Shown here: in pieces, positions 1 to 6,678 of the stretch | How the letters are laid out: each line of letters begins with the position of its first letter | Position numbering within the stretch: position 1 is the stretch's first letter | Source of the DNA: DAOTXK01 sp034430555 | Lineage (GTDB): Bacteria; Chloroflexota; Anaerolineae; Aggregatilineales; Ch27 | Direction: 5' to 3' | Assembly: GCA_034430555.1 (NCBI GenBank) | Contig: DAOUEM010000361.1 | Location: forward strand, 1-13,139 | Length of the DNA stretch: 13,139 nt | Notes under the pieces: generated by a model | Told to the model about the DNA's origin: nothing | Seen by the model: the letters and a program-made list of their open reading frames with translations, nothing else | Database searches by the model: none | Position numbers and translations under genes: made by a program

Positions 1-1
1 T

Positions 2-991
2 GCCAAACACGCAGGGGTATCGGTGACGACTGTTTCACAAGTCATCAATAACCGTAGTGGTGGCAATATTCGCATCAGTAAAGAAACAAAAGAGCGGGTC
101 TGGCAATCTGTTCGTGAACTAGGCTACACCCCCAACGTCAACGCTCGCGGTCTACGCACCCAAAAAACTTACCTGCTGGCATTACTGGTCCCCGATATCA
201 CCAACCCCTTCTACCCCCAACTGATTCGCGGCGTTCAGGATATTGCCTCGAAGCATGGCTATGACTTGCTGGTTTATGACGCTGATGATCGCCCCCAGCG
301 TGAGAAGGCATTTGTCGAAGCCATCTTGCAGCGGCAGGTCGATGGCGTCGCCATGGTTCCCTTCCACCTGCAGCGCGAAGACATCGAGCGCATCATCCAG
401 GCCAATATCGCGGTAGCGGTCATGACCTCGACGCCGCCATCAATGCCAGGCGTGGATGTGCTACAGGTTGATGACACTGCTGCTCTAAGCGCCATGATCA
501 ACCATCTTATCAACAAGGGCCATCGCCGCATTGCTCACCTCAGCGGCGCGCTGGGCACGCTCCCCGGAGATGGCCGGTTAAGGGGGTATCGCCGGGCGCT
601 AGAGAACGCTGGTATACCTTTCGACGAGAGTCTGGTTTGTATCGGGAATTTTCGCGCGGACTGTGTGCCTAGCCTCATCGACTACCTCTTTGCCGCAGAC
701 AAAGAGCCTCCGACGGCCATTTTTGCAGCGAATGACGTGATGGCGATTGCCACGATCTACCAGCTGATGCGGCGGGGCCTGTGTGTGCCTGAGGATGTGG
801 CCGTGTGCGGGTATGACAATATTCCTGAAGCGGCTGCGATGATTCCGGCGCTGACGACGATTGACCAGAATATGCAGCATGAGGGCCGAGTGTTGGCCCG
901 GCTTTTGGTCGAGCGTCTTGCCAGCAAGACAAAACCCGGTGAGCGTGCAGTTCCTCTTGAATTTCGACTGGTGCTCAGAGACAGCACCTAG
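2..991 (+). CDS. LacI-family transcriptional regulator (5' end outside window)
   Basis: Sugar-responsive DNA-binding repressor or activator, expected to bind an operator as a dimer and to be released or recruited by a small sugar-like ligand. The reading frame is open from base 2, so the GTG at 23 is internal: the residues before it (AKHAGVSVTTVSQVINN) are the classic LacI helix-turn-helix, and only about ten N-terminal residues are missing. The hinge-helix region follows (YTPNVNARGLRTQKT), then a periplasmic-binding-protein-like ligand domain with the family motifs PDITNPFYPQLIRGV, GHRRIAHLSG, AIFAANDVMA and CGYDNIPEAA. The 329 visible residues fit the usual length of about 340. The gene ends 18 bases before the ADPRH-family gene and shares its direction, so it most likely controls the transporter and hydrolase genes downstream. 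The effector and operator are unknown. Confidence 0.93.
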   Translation, partial: AKHAGVSVTTVSQVINNRSGGNIRISKETKERVWQSVRELGYTPNVNARGLRTQKTYLLALLVPDITNPFYPQLIRGVQDIASKHGYDLLVYDADDRPQREKAFVEAILQRQVDGVAMVPFHLQREDIERIIQANIAVAVMTSTPPSMPGVDVLQVDDTAALSAMINHLINKGHRRIAHLSGALGTLPGDGRLRGYRRALENAGIPFDESLVCIGNFRADCVPSLIDYLFAADKEPPTAIFAANDVMAIATIYQLMRRGLCVPEDVAVCGYDNIPEAAAMIPALTTIDQNMQHEGRVLARLLVERLASKTKPGERAVPLEFRLVLRDST

Positions 992-1009
992 AAAGGCAAA
1001 GGTCAGGTT

Positions 1010-3187
1010 ATGTCGCTACCTCAAGACTATGCAGAACGTGTGTATGCCGGTGTGCTGGGCAAGCTGATCGGTGTGTATCTTGGCCGCCCATTCGAAGGTT
1101 GGCCCTATACGCGTATCATGGCTGAACTCGGCGAAATTAACTACTACGTGCACGAAACGCTGGGTCACCCGTTGATCGTCACCGATGACGACATCACCGG
1201 CACTTTCACATTTTTACGTGCGCTGCCGGATTACGGCAATGCCCTGGACCTGACCGCCGAACAAATCGGGCAGACCTGGCTCAACTACTTGATCGAAAAA
1301 CGAACGGTTCTGTGGTGGGGCGGCCTGGGCAATTCCACCGAGCACACGGCCTACCAACGCCTGAAACATGGCATCAAGGCGCCCGCCAGCGGTTCAATTG
1401 CCCTCAACGGCAAAACGGTGGCCGAGCAAATCGGCGCGCAGATCTTCATTGACGGTTGGGCAATGGTCGCCCCAGGTGATCCAGAATTGGCGGCCGATTT
1501 TGCACGTAGGGCAGGTAGCGTGAGTCACGACGGCGAAGCTGTATATGGCGCCCAGGTCATTGCGGCCATGGAAGCCCAAGCCTTTATTGAATCTGACCTC
1601 GACAAGTTATTGGATACTGCTACGGCGCTGATCCCTGCTGACTCTACAATATTCCGCGTGATAGCCGAACTGCGTGAATTGCGCACGAAAGAAGATGATT
1701 GGCGAGCTGCACGCGAATGGCTGGAAACGCACTATGGCTATCAGCATTATGAAGGCGTCTGTCACATGGTTCCCAACCATGGACTGATTGCGTTGAGCCT
1801 CCTGTATGGTGAAAATGATTTTCAGAAGACACTGATGATTGTCAATACGTCCGGCTGGGATACCGACTGTAATTCTGGCAATGTTGGCTGCCTGATGGGC
1901 ATCAAGAATGGTTTGGCAGGTATAGACACGGGTCCCGATTGGCGTGGTCCCATCGCTGACCGCCTATACATGCCCACTGCCGACGGCGGGCGATCCATCA
2001 CCGATGCCGTCATAGAGACCTACCACATCGTGAACACTGGTCGAGCACTTCAAGGACAACCACCTGTTACCCCCAAAGATGGCGCTCGCTACCATTTCGA
2101 TCTACCGGGTTCGGTACAGGGGTTCATGCCAGAAAACAGCATCGAAGTGCGGGATGCAGTTGCGGTTGAGAATGTTTCAGGGTACAGCCAAAAAGGCAGT
2201 CACAGTCTTGCTATCCACTACAACAAACTCGCCCCCGGACGTTGTGCTCGCGTGAAAACAGCCACATTCGCACCCGCAGACAGCTCCAATCTTCGCACTT
2301 ACGAGCTAATCGCGTCTCCATCGATTTATCCCGGCCAACAGGTCCATGCACGCATTCAAGCTGATCCAAACAATGCCGAACCAGCAAAATGTCGCTTATA
2401 TGTATCGGTCTACGAGCCTAGCAGCCATGCGAAAATCTCTATTGGACCAGAAGCATTAAGGGCGATGGAGCAGATGCGTGATGATCTAGTGATTATCTAT
2501 GGACCGGAGGTCGACCTTACCCCAGGTATGGCGCATGACTTCGCATGGCTGATACCAGATACCGGCTGCCGTCCCATTGCCGAAGTCGGCATGGAACTAA
2601 CCCCTGTGGTTGGATTTGTGGAGTCTGGCACTGTGTACCTGGACTATCTGACATGGGAAGGCACCCCGACAGTGACCCTGGGCAAGCCAGAAAATGGCGG
2701 CGTGATGTGGAGCAAAGCCTGGGCACAAGGCGTGGATGACTGGTGGCCTTGGTGGCCCTATAACACCTTTCGCATGATGCACAACGAAGGCACGGGGTTG
2801 CTCATTCAGGGCACACGCGAATGGACAGATTATCAGGTTTCTGCGACGCTGAATCCACATCTTTGCGCATCAGCAGGGATTGGCGCTCGTGTGCAAGGGA
2901 TGCGGCGCTACTATGCCTTGCTGCTCAAGGCTAACGGAACAGCCGCCCTGGTGAAAGCACTGGATGGCGAAACCGTGCTTGCCGAAAAAGACTTTGCCTG
3001 GGAGTTTGACGGCACGTATACGCTCAAGTTACAGGTCGAAGGGACCCGCTTGCAAGGTTGGGTTGATGACCAACTCCTGTTTGATGTGGAGGACACCAAC
3101 CGGCCTTTGACGGGTGGTGGTGTGGCGCTGGTGTTGCAGGAAGGGTGTTTAGAATCGCACGATGTTTTCGTCCGCTCCGTGGAATAG
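1010..3187 (+). CDS. Cytosolic ADP-ribosylglycohydrolase-family protein with C-terminal beta-rich domains
   Basis: 725 residues with no signal peptide, so cytosolic. Residues about 5-340 form an ADP-ribosylglycohydrolase (DraG/ARH, PF03747-type) domain: an N-terminal helix with small residues (YAGVLGKLIGVYLGRPFEG), the acidic metal motif T58-D59-D60-D61, SHDGEAVYGA near 172, and the second metal motif GWDTDCNSGN with D284 and D286. The family binds two divalent metals, often Mg2+, at such Asp clusters and cleaves N- or O-glycosidic bonds to ribose. Here the Thr usually following the last Asp is Cys287. Residues about 363-560 look like a beta-rich module, and about 570-725 resembles a concanavalin/LamG or DUF1080-like sandwich rich in Trp (DDWWPWWPYNTFRMM). 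ADPRH proteins are usually around 300 residues, so this is an extended architecture. The start ATG is 18 bases after the regulator's stop, with a modest AGG-type ribosome site. Substrate unknown; the family assignment is firm, the tail domains are tentative. Confidence 0.85.
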   Translation: MSLPQDYAERVYAGVLGKLIGVYLGRPFEGWPYTRIMAELGEINYYVHETLGHPLIVTDDDITGTFTFLRALPDYGNALDLTAEQIGQTWLNYLIEKRTVLWWGGLGNSTEHTAYQRLKHGIKAPASGSIALNGKTVAEQIGAQIFIDGWAMVAPGDPELAADFARRAGSVSHDGEAVYGAQVIAAMEAQAFIESDLDKLLDTATALIPADSTIFRVIAELRELRTKEDDWRAAREWLETHYGYQHYEGVCHMVPNHGLIALSLLYGENDFQKTLMIVNTSGWDTDCNSGNVGCLMGIKNGLAGIDTGPDWRGPIADRLYMPTADGGRSITDAVIETYHIVNTGRALQGQPPVTPKDGARYHFDLPGSVQGFMPENSIEVRDAVAVENVSGYSQKGSHSLAIHYNKLAPGRCARVKTATFAPADSSNLRTYELIASPSIYPGQQVHARIQADPNNAEPAKCRLYVSVYEPSSHAKISIGPEALRAMEQMRDDLVIIYGPEVDLTPGMAHDFAWLIPDTGCRPIAEVGMELTPVVGFVESGTVYLDYLTWEGTPTVTLGKPENGGVMWSKAWAQGVDDWWPWWPYNTFRMMHNEGTGLLIQGTREWTDYQVSATLNPHLCASAGIGARVQGMRRYYALLLKANGTAALVKALDGETVLAEKDFAWEFDGTYTLKLQVEGTRLQGWVDDQLLFDVEDTNRPLTGGGVALVLQEGCLESHDVFVRSVE

Positions 3188-3298
3188 TTTGGTTTCACAA
3201 TCTGCGATCCGCTGATCAGAAAGGAAGGCATATCGCAACTCATAATCAATCTAAGGACCAAAATCGTAGTAAAATGAACGTACTCGTTCGAAATATAC

Positions 3299-3303
3299 GG
3301 AGG
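3299..3303 (+). promoter_or_regulatory. Shine-Dalgarno site that fixes a GTG start
   Basis: A clean GGAGG lies nine bases before a GTG at 3313. An ATG at 3274 and the start of the longer open frame at 3145 have no comparable site and would place a long charged stretch before the signal peptide. The GTG gives a standard signal sequence, so it is preferred. The 125-bp gap before it (3188-3312) also has a weak 6-bp dyad, TGCGAT (3203-3208) with ATCGCA (3232-3237), and no convincing promoter. Confidence 0.75.
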
Positions 3304-3312
3304 AAAAGAATT

Positions 3313-4656
3313 GTGAAGAACTATCGTGTGATGACTTTAGTCGTCGTGCTCGCGCTGATGCTTGCTGTGGTTGGGCCAATGGCTGGCGCTCAAGGTGAAA
3401 TCACCATTACCTGGTGGACCGAGGGTGGTGGGGGAATGCCGACTAACCTGGAAGAGGTGTTCATCCAGCCCTTCGAAGCTGCCCACCCCGGTGTTAATCT
3501 TGAGATAATCGGCCAGGAAGACATCAACAATGTTTTGCGGACGGCAATGGCAGCCGGCGAAGCTCCGGACATTCTTCAGACGCCCGGCGCTTCCTTCATT
3601 GCGGAGAGCATCGCCGCCGGGCTCGTTCTGCCGCTCGACGACTATGCCGAACAATTCGGGTGGGACGAGGACCTCCTGGACTGGGCCTACCAGTCCGGCG
3701 TGCTGGAGGGCCACCTCTACAGTATTCCGCTGACCTACGAGAGCATGATCCTGCTCTACAACCGGACCGTTTTTGAGGAGCACGGCTGGGAAGTGCCGAC
3801 CACGCTGGCGGAGATAGAGGCGGTGGCCGAGGCCGCGGTTGAGGCGGGAATCTATCCCTTTGCCTACGGCAATGTGGGCTGGCAGCCGACCAATGAGCAT
3901 CTGATGGGCATCTACCTGAACAACTATGCCGGCCCGGAGAACGTCTACCAGGCGCTGATCGGGGAGAAACCCTGGACTGACCCGGAATTCGTTGAGGCCA
4001 CTGAGTTGCTGAGGACCCATATCGCCGACAACGGCTGGTTTAGCGGCAGCCTGGAAAACTACTTCGCCATCGGTTGGGATGACTTCTGGGCCGAACTGTC
4101 CAACGGCGAGGCTGCGATGATGATGATCGGCACCTGGGGTTTCCATGGGGCCCCCGAGTTCTTCGATGAAACGGGTATGGAGTGGGATTGGGCGCCGCTC
4201 CCGGTTTTCAGCGACATAGCCGGTCCATACAACTACGAGCTGGCCACTGGCAGCACGCTCTCTATCAACTCCGCCTCCGAGCATCCCGATGAGGCCGCGG
4301 CTGTATTGGACTTCCTGCTGAGCGATCCGGCGCGCGTCTTGGAGATCTCTTCGACAGTGGGCTTCGGCGAGTATATGGTGCCGCTGCATTACGCTGTGGA
4401 TGACTTCCCGGACGGCACCGACGAACGTTTTGTGCGCTTCTTCTCCGACTTCGCCGAAGTGACCGGCGAAGGGCGCATCGGCTATACGACCTGGACATTC
4501 TGGCCTGCCGACCCCAACGTGCAGCTGTGGGAATCCATCGAACTCGTCTGGTTCGGTGACTTGAGCGTCGAGGATTACCTGGCCGAACAGCAAGCCTTGT
4601 GGGACGAAGCGCGCGCCGAAGGCAATGTGCTACCGGTCCCGGCTCCGGGCAATTAG
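3313..4656 (+). CDS. ABC transporter extracellular solute-binding protein (family 1 type)
   Basis: 447 residues from the GTG start. A basic N-terminus (KNYR) and a hydrophobic core (VMTLVVVLALMLAVVG) followed by GPMAGAQG form a signal peptide, probably cut near AGA-QG. No lipobox cysteine is visible, so the mature protein is free or held in another way. The mature part begins ITITWWTEGGGG and shows the usual family-1 sugar-binding sequence: FIQPFEAAHPGVNLEII, APDILQTPGAS, LVLPLDDYAEQFG, YSIPLTYESMILLYNRTVFEEHG and ELSNGEAAMMMIGTWG. The many Trp and acidic residues suit a sugar-like ligand. It feeds the two permeases directly downstream. Its codons are visibly richer in third-position G/C than those of the neighbours, and the antisense strand is open for 418 codons as a result. 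The ligand cannot be read from sequence. Confidence 0.92.
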   Translation: MKNYRVMTLVVVLALMLAVVGPMAGAQGEITITWWTEGGGGMPTNLEEVFIQPFEAAHPGVNLEIIGQEDINNVLRTAMAAGEAPDILQTPGASFIAESIAAGLVLPLDDYAEQFGWDEDLLDWAYQSGVLEGHLYSIPLTYESMILLYNRTVFEEHGWEVPTTLAEIEAVAEAAVEAGIYPFAYGNVGWQPTNEHLMGIYLNNYAGPENVYQALIGEKPWTDPEFVEATELLRTHIADNGWFSGSLENYFAIGWDDFWAELSNGEAAMMMIGTWGFHGAPEFFDETGMEWDWAPLPVFSDIAGPYNYELATGSTLSINSASEHPDEAAAVLDFLLSDPARVLEISSTVGFGEYMVPLHYAVDDFPDGTDERFVRFFSDFAEVTGEGRIGYTTWTFWPADPNVQLWESIELVWFGDLSVEDYLAEQQALWDEARAEGNVLPVPAPGN

Positions 4657-4674
4657 TTTGAATTGACACCATAC

Positions 4675-4697
4675 AGAGAGGGCATTACGCCCTCTCT
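4675..4697 (+). promoter_or_regulatory. Intercistronic 9-bp stem-loop between binding protein and permease
   Basis: AGAGAGGGC (4675-4683) and GCCCTCTCT (4689-4697) form a perfect 9-bp stem with a 5-base loop (ATTAC), 19 bases after the binding-protein stop. No T-run follows, so it is a weak candidate for a full intrinsic terminator. A 3' stabiliser or partial attenuator is more likely. Such hairpins are known between binding-protein and permease genes, where they help make more binding protein than permease. The stem is seen directly; the role is inferred. Confidence 0.6.
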
Positions 4698-4743
4698 ACT
4701 TGTGCGGTTTGTTGGCAGACAGGATAGTGATTGGAGAGCGCAA

Positions 4744-5691
4744 ATGGCAGGCACATCCCCTGCATCCTCACCGGGCGGCATGGCAGACGTTGCCCAAACT
4801 GTTCCAGCAACTATCTCACGCACACCATGGTGGGATGGCTTGGGCCGTTGGGCCTTCCTGGCTCCGGTGCTAATTCTCAATCTCGTGGTGATTGTTGGCC
4901 CTTCGATAGCCGGACTCGCGGTCGCTTTTACCGATTGGTCCGGGGTCGGTGAGATGAAATTCATTGGCCTCGCCAACTTTCAACAACTGTTTCAAGATGA
5001 TGTATTTTTTAAGTCGCTCCGCAATAACCTGGTCTGGACGGCAATATTTTTGACCGCGCCCGTGTTCTTGGGCTTGCTGGGCGCTTACATGCTGTCAGGC
5101 ATAAAGCGTGGGCAGATGATCTTGCGCGTCGTCTATTTCGTCCCTTACGTGATGGCAGCCGTAGTCAATGCCCAGCTTTGGCGCTTCCTGATGAATCCGA
5201 GAGTCGGGATCGGGGCCTGGTTGGCTGACCGCGGGATTACCTTTCTGGACTTTCCATTGCTTGGTACAAGAGAGACCGCGCTCTATGCCGTTGCCTTTAT
5301 GGACAACTGGCATTTTTGGGGGTTTCTGCTGGTGATCTACCTGGCAGCGATGTCCGCGGTGGATGTGGAACTGTACGAAGTGGCGCGCCTTGATGGCGCC
5401 GGCAGGTTCGCGCAATTTCGGTTTGTAACTTTGCCCAGCATTCGCCCTACGCTTGTTTTCACCTTGTTGATGATCATTATTTGGTCAGGTCTGGTATATG
5501 ACTATGTTTACATCACTACCGCAGGTGGACCCGCAAATTCCTCTGAGGTGTTGGGAACGTATCTCTATAGCAACGCCTTCGAGCGCTTTGACGCCGGATA
5601 TGCCGCCGCTATCGGCGTGATCATGACTTTGTGGGTGGCTATGGCTGTGGGAGGATTCGTCTTCTTGCGACGGAGAGGATGGGAAATATGA
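4744..5691 (+). CDS. ABC sugar-type transporter permease, MalF/UgpA-like
   Basis: 315-residue inner-membrane permease of the carbohydrate (CUT1-like) ABC class, forming a heterodimeric channel with the next gene product. About six hydrophobic segments are visible, the first being WAFLAPVLILNLVVIVGPSI. The cytoplasmic EAA coupling loop that contacts the ATPase is E212-V-A-R-L-D-G-A-G-R, ending VTLPSIRPT. An upstream in-frame ATG at 4663 would begin inside the stem-loop region and add a tail unlike the family. The ATG at 4744 has GGAGAG (4733-4738) five bases before it and is preferred. The stop overlaps the start of the following permease by four bases (ATGA), indicating coupled translation. 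No ATPase gene accompanies the pair, so a shared MsmK/UgpC-like ATPase elsewhere would be needed. Confidence 0.93.
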   Translation: MAGTSPASSPGGMADVAQTVPATISRTPWWDGLGRWAFLAPVLILNLVVIVGPSIAGLAVAFTDWSGVGEMKFIGLANFQQLFQDDVFFKSLRNNLVWTAIFLTAPVFLGLLGAYMLSGIKRGQMILRVVYFVPYVMAAVVNAQLWRFLMNPRVGIGAWLADRGITFLDFPLLGTRETALYAVAFMDNWHFWGFLLVIYLAAMSAVDVELYEVARLDGAGRFAQFRFVTLPSIRPTLVFTLLMIIIWSGLVYDYVYITTAGGPANSSEVLGTYLYSNAFERFDAGYAAAIGVIMTLWVAMAVGGFVFLRRRGWEI

Positions 5692-6527
5692 TCGCATTAC
5701 GTAGCAGACGCGCCGCAAGCACGCTACCAAACTATTTCATTTTGGTTATACTGCTTGCCTTCACCCTACTGCCATTGTTAGTCCTGGTTATGAACTCAGT
5801 CAAGTCAACAGCTCAGATCGCGAGCGACCCGTTTGGTCTCCCAGTAGAGATTCTCTGGAGCAATTATTCTGATGCTTGGGAGCAGGGCAGTTATGCCACC
5901 ACAATGGGCAACAGCGCCATCTTGACGTCGTTGACCATCTTGTTCACGTTAACCTTTGCCGGAATGGCCGCCTTTGCTCTGGCGCGATTGAATCTTCGCG
6001 GCGCAAACTACATCTCCTTCTATTTTCTGGTCGGCACTGGGGTCCCGGCGCAGTTGTTCATGATTCCGCTTTTCTTTGTGTGGAGACAGCTGGGTTTGGT
6101 CAATTCACATATCGGGCTGGTCATCATCTACGTCGCGGTGTTTTCACCGTTTGCGACATATCTGTTGCGCTCGTATATGGTTTCCTTGCCCGAGGAGTTC
6201 ATCGACGCCGCCAGGATTGATGGCGCAACGCATTGGCAGGTTTTCCGGCACGTGATCATGCCGCTGACGTGGCCTGGCTTCATGACGGCGGGATTGGTTG
6301 TCGGGTTAGGCGTCTGGAACGAATTTCTGTTTGCGGTGACGTTCCTACACCACCCCGAACTCAAGCCCATTTCGACGAGCCTCTATGCCTTCCAACAACG
6401 CTTTAGCCGGGATTGGGGGCTGACCAATGCCGGGTCAATTATCATGCTGCTGCCGGTGCTCATCTTGTTCCTGTTTTTGCAGCGTCGTTTCATCGAAGGG
6501 TTGACGCAGGGAGGCCTGAAGGCGTAA
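5688..6527 (+). CDS. ABC sugar-type transporter permease, MalG/UgpE-like
   Basis: 279-residue second permease subunit. The N-terminal segment LPNYFILVILLAFTLLPLLVLVMNSVKS is typical of the MalG side, and further hydrophobic segments run to the C-terminus. The EAA loop is E169-E-F-I-D-A-A-R-I-D-G-A, then HVIMPLTWPG. The ATG at 5688 overlaps the preceding stop and has a purine-rich GAGAGGAT ribosome site upstream; a longer open frame starting at 5631 lies inside the previous gene and is rejected. It should pair with the MalF-like subunit and the upstream binding protein to import the locus substrate. The family is clear and the substrate is not. Confidence 0.93.
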   Translation: MIALRSRRAASTLPNYFILVILLAFTLLPLLVLVMNSVKSTAQIASDPFGLPVEILWSNYSDAWEQGSYATTMGNSAILTSLTILFTLTFAGMAAFALARLNLRGANYISFYFLVGTGVPAQLFMIPLFFVWRQLGLVNSHIGLVIIYVAVFSPFATYLLRSYMVSLPEEFIDAARIDGATHWQVFRHVIMPLTWPGFMTAGLVVGLGVWNEFLFAVTFLHHPELKPISTSLYAFQQRFSRDWGLTNAGSIIMLLPVLILFLFLQRRFIEGLTQGGLKA

Positions 6528-6537
6528 GGCTTGGCAC

Positions 6538-6549
6538 GTCTTGCAAGAC
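6538..6549. promoter_or_regulatory. 12-bp perfect palindrome GTCTTGCAAGAC, possible operator
   Basis: It lies 10 bases after the second permease stop in a 151-bp gap before the exported hydrolase pair. A perfect palindrome with a TTGCAA centre resembles the general form of LacI-family operators. The gap also has TCTCG (6556-6560) opposite CGAGA (6571-6575). I could not identify a clear -35/-10 pair, and no second copy of the palindrome was noticed upstream of the other genes, so binding by the local regulator is only a guess. Confidence 0.3.
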
Positions 6550-6678
6550 CTCATCTCTCGCAAGGGATAACGAGATAAACCACAGTAGAAACTGCTTATG
6601 AGGAAGTCCTTGTAGATGCAGTACGGGACTTCATGGTGTTGTCCTGCTAGATTTCATTTTTATAGAACAGGAAAACTC

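Noticed and set aside
3337..4593. 418-codon open frame antisense to the binding-protein gene
   Set aside because: The + strand encodes a clear solute-binding protein with signal peptide and ribosome site. The antisense frame has no recognisable domain and follows from G/C-rich third positions.
4663..4743. Longer N-terminus for the first permease
   Set aside because: The upstream ATG has no ribosome site and lies in the stem-loop region. The ATG at 4744 has GGAGAG five bases before it and gives a usual permease start.
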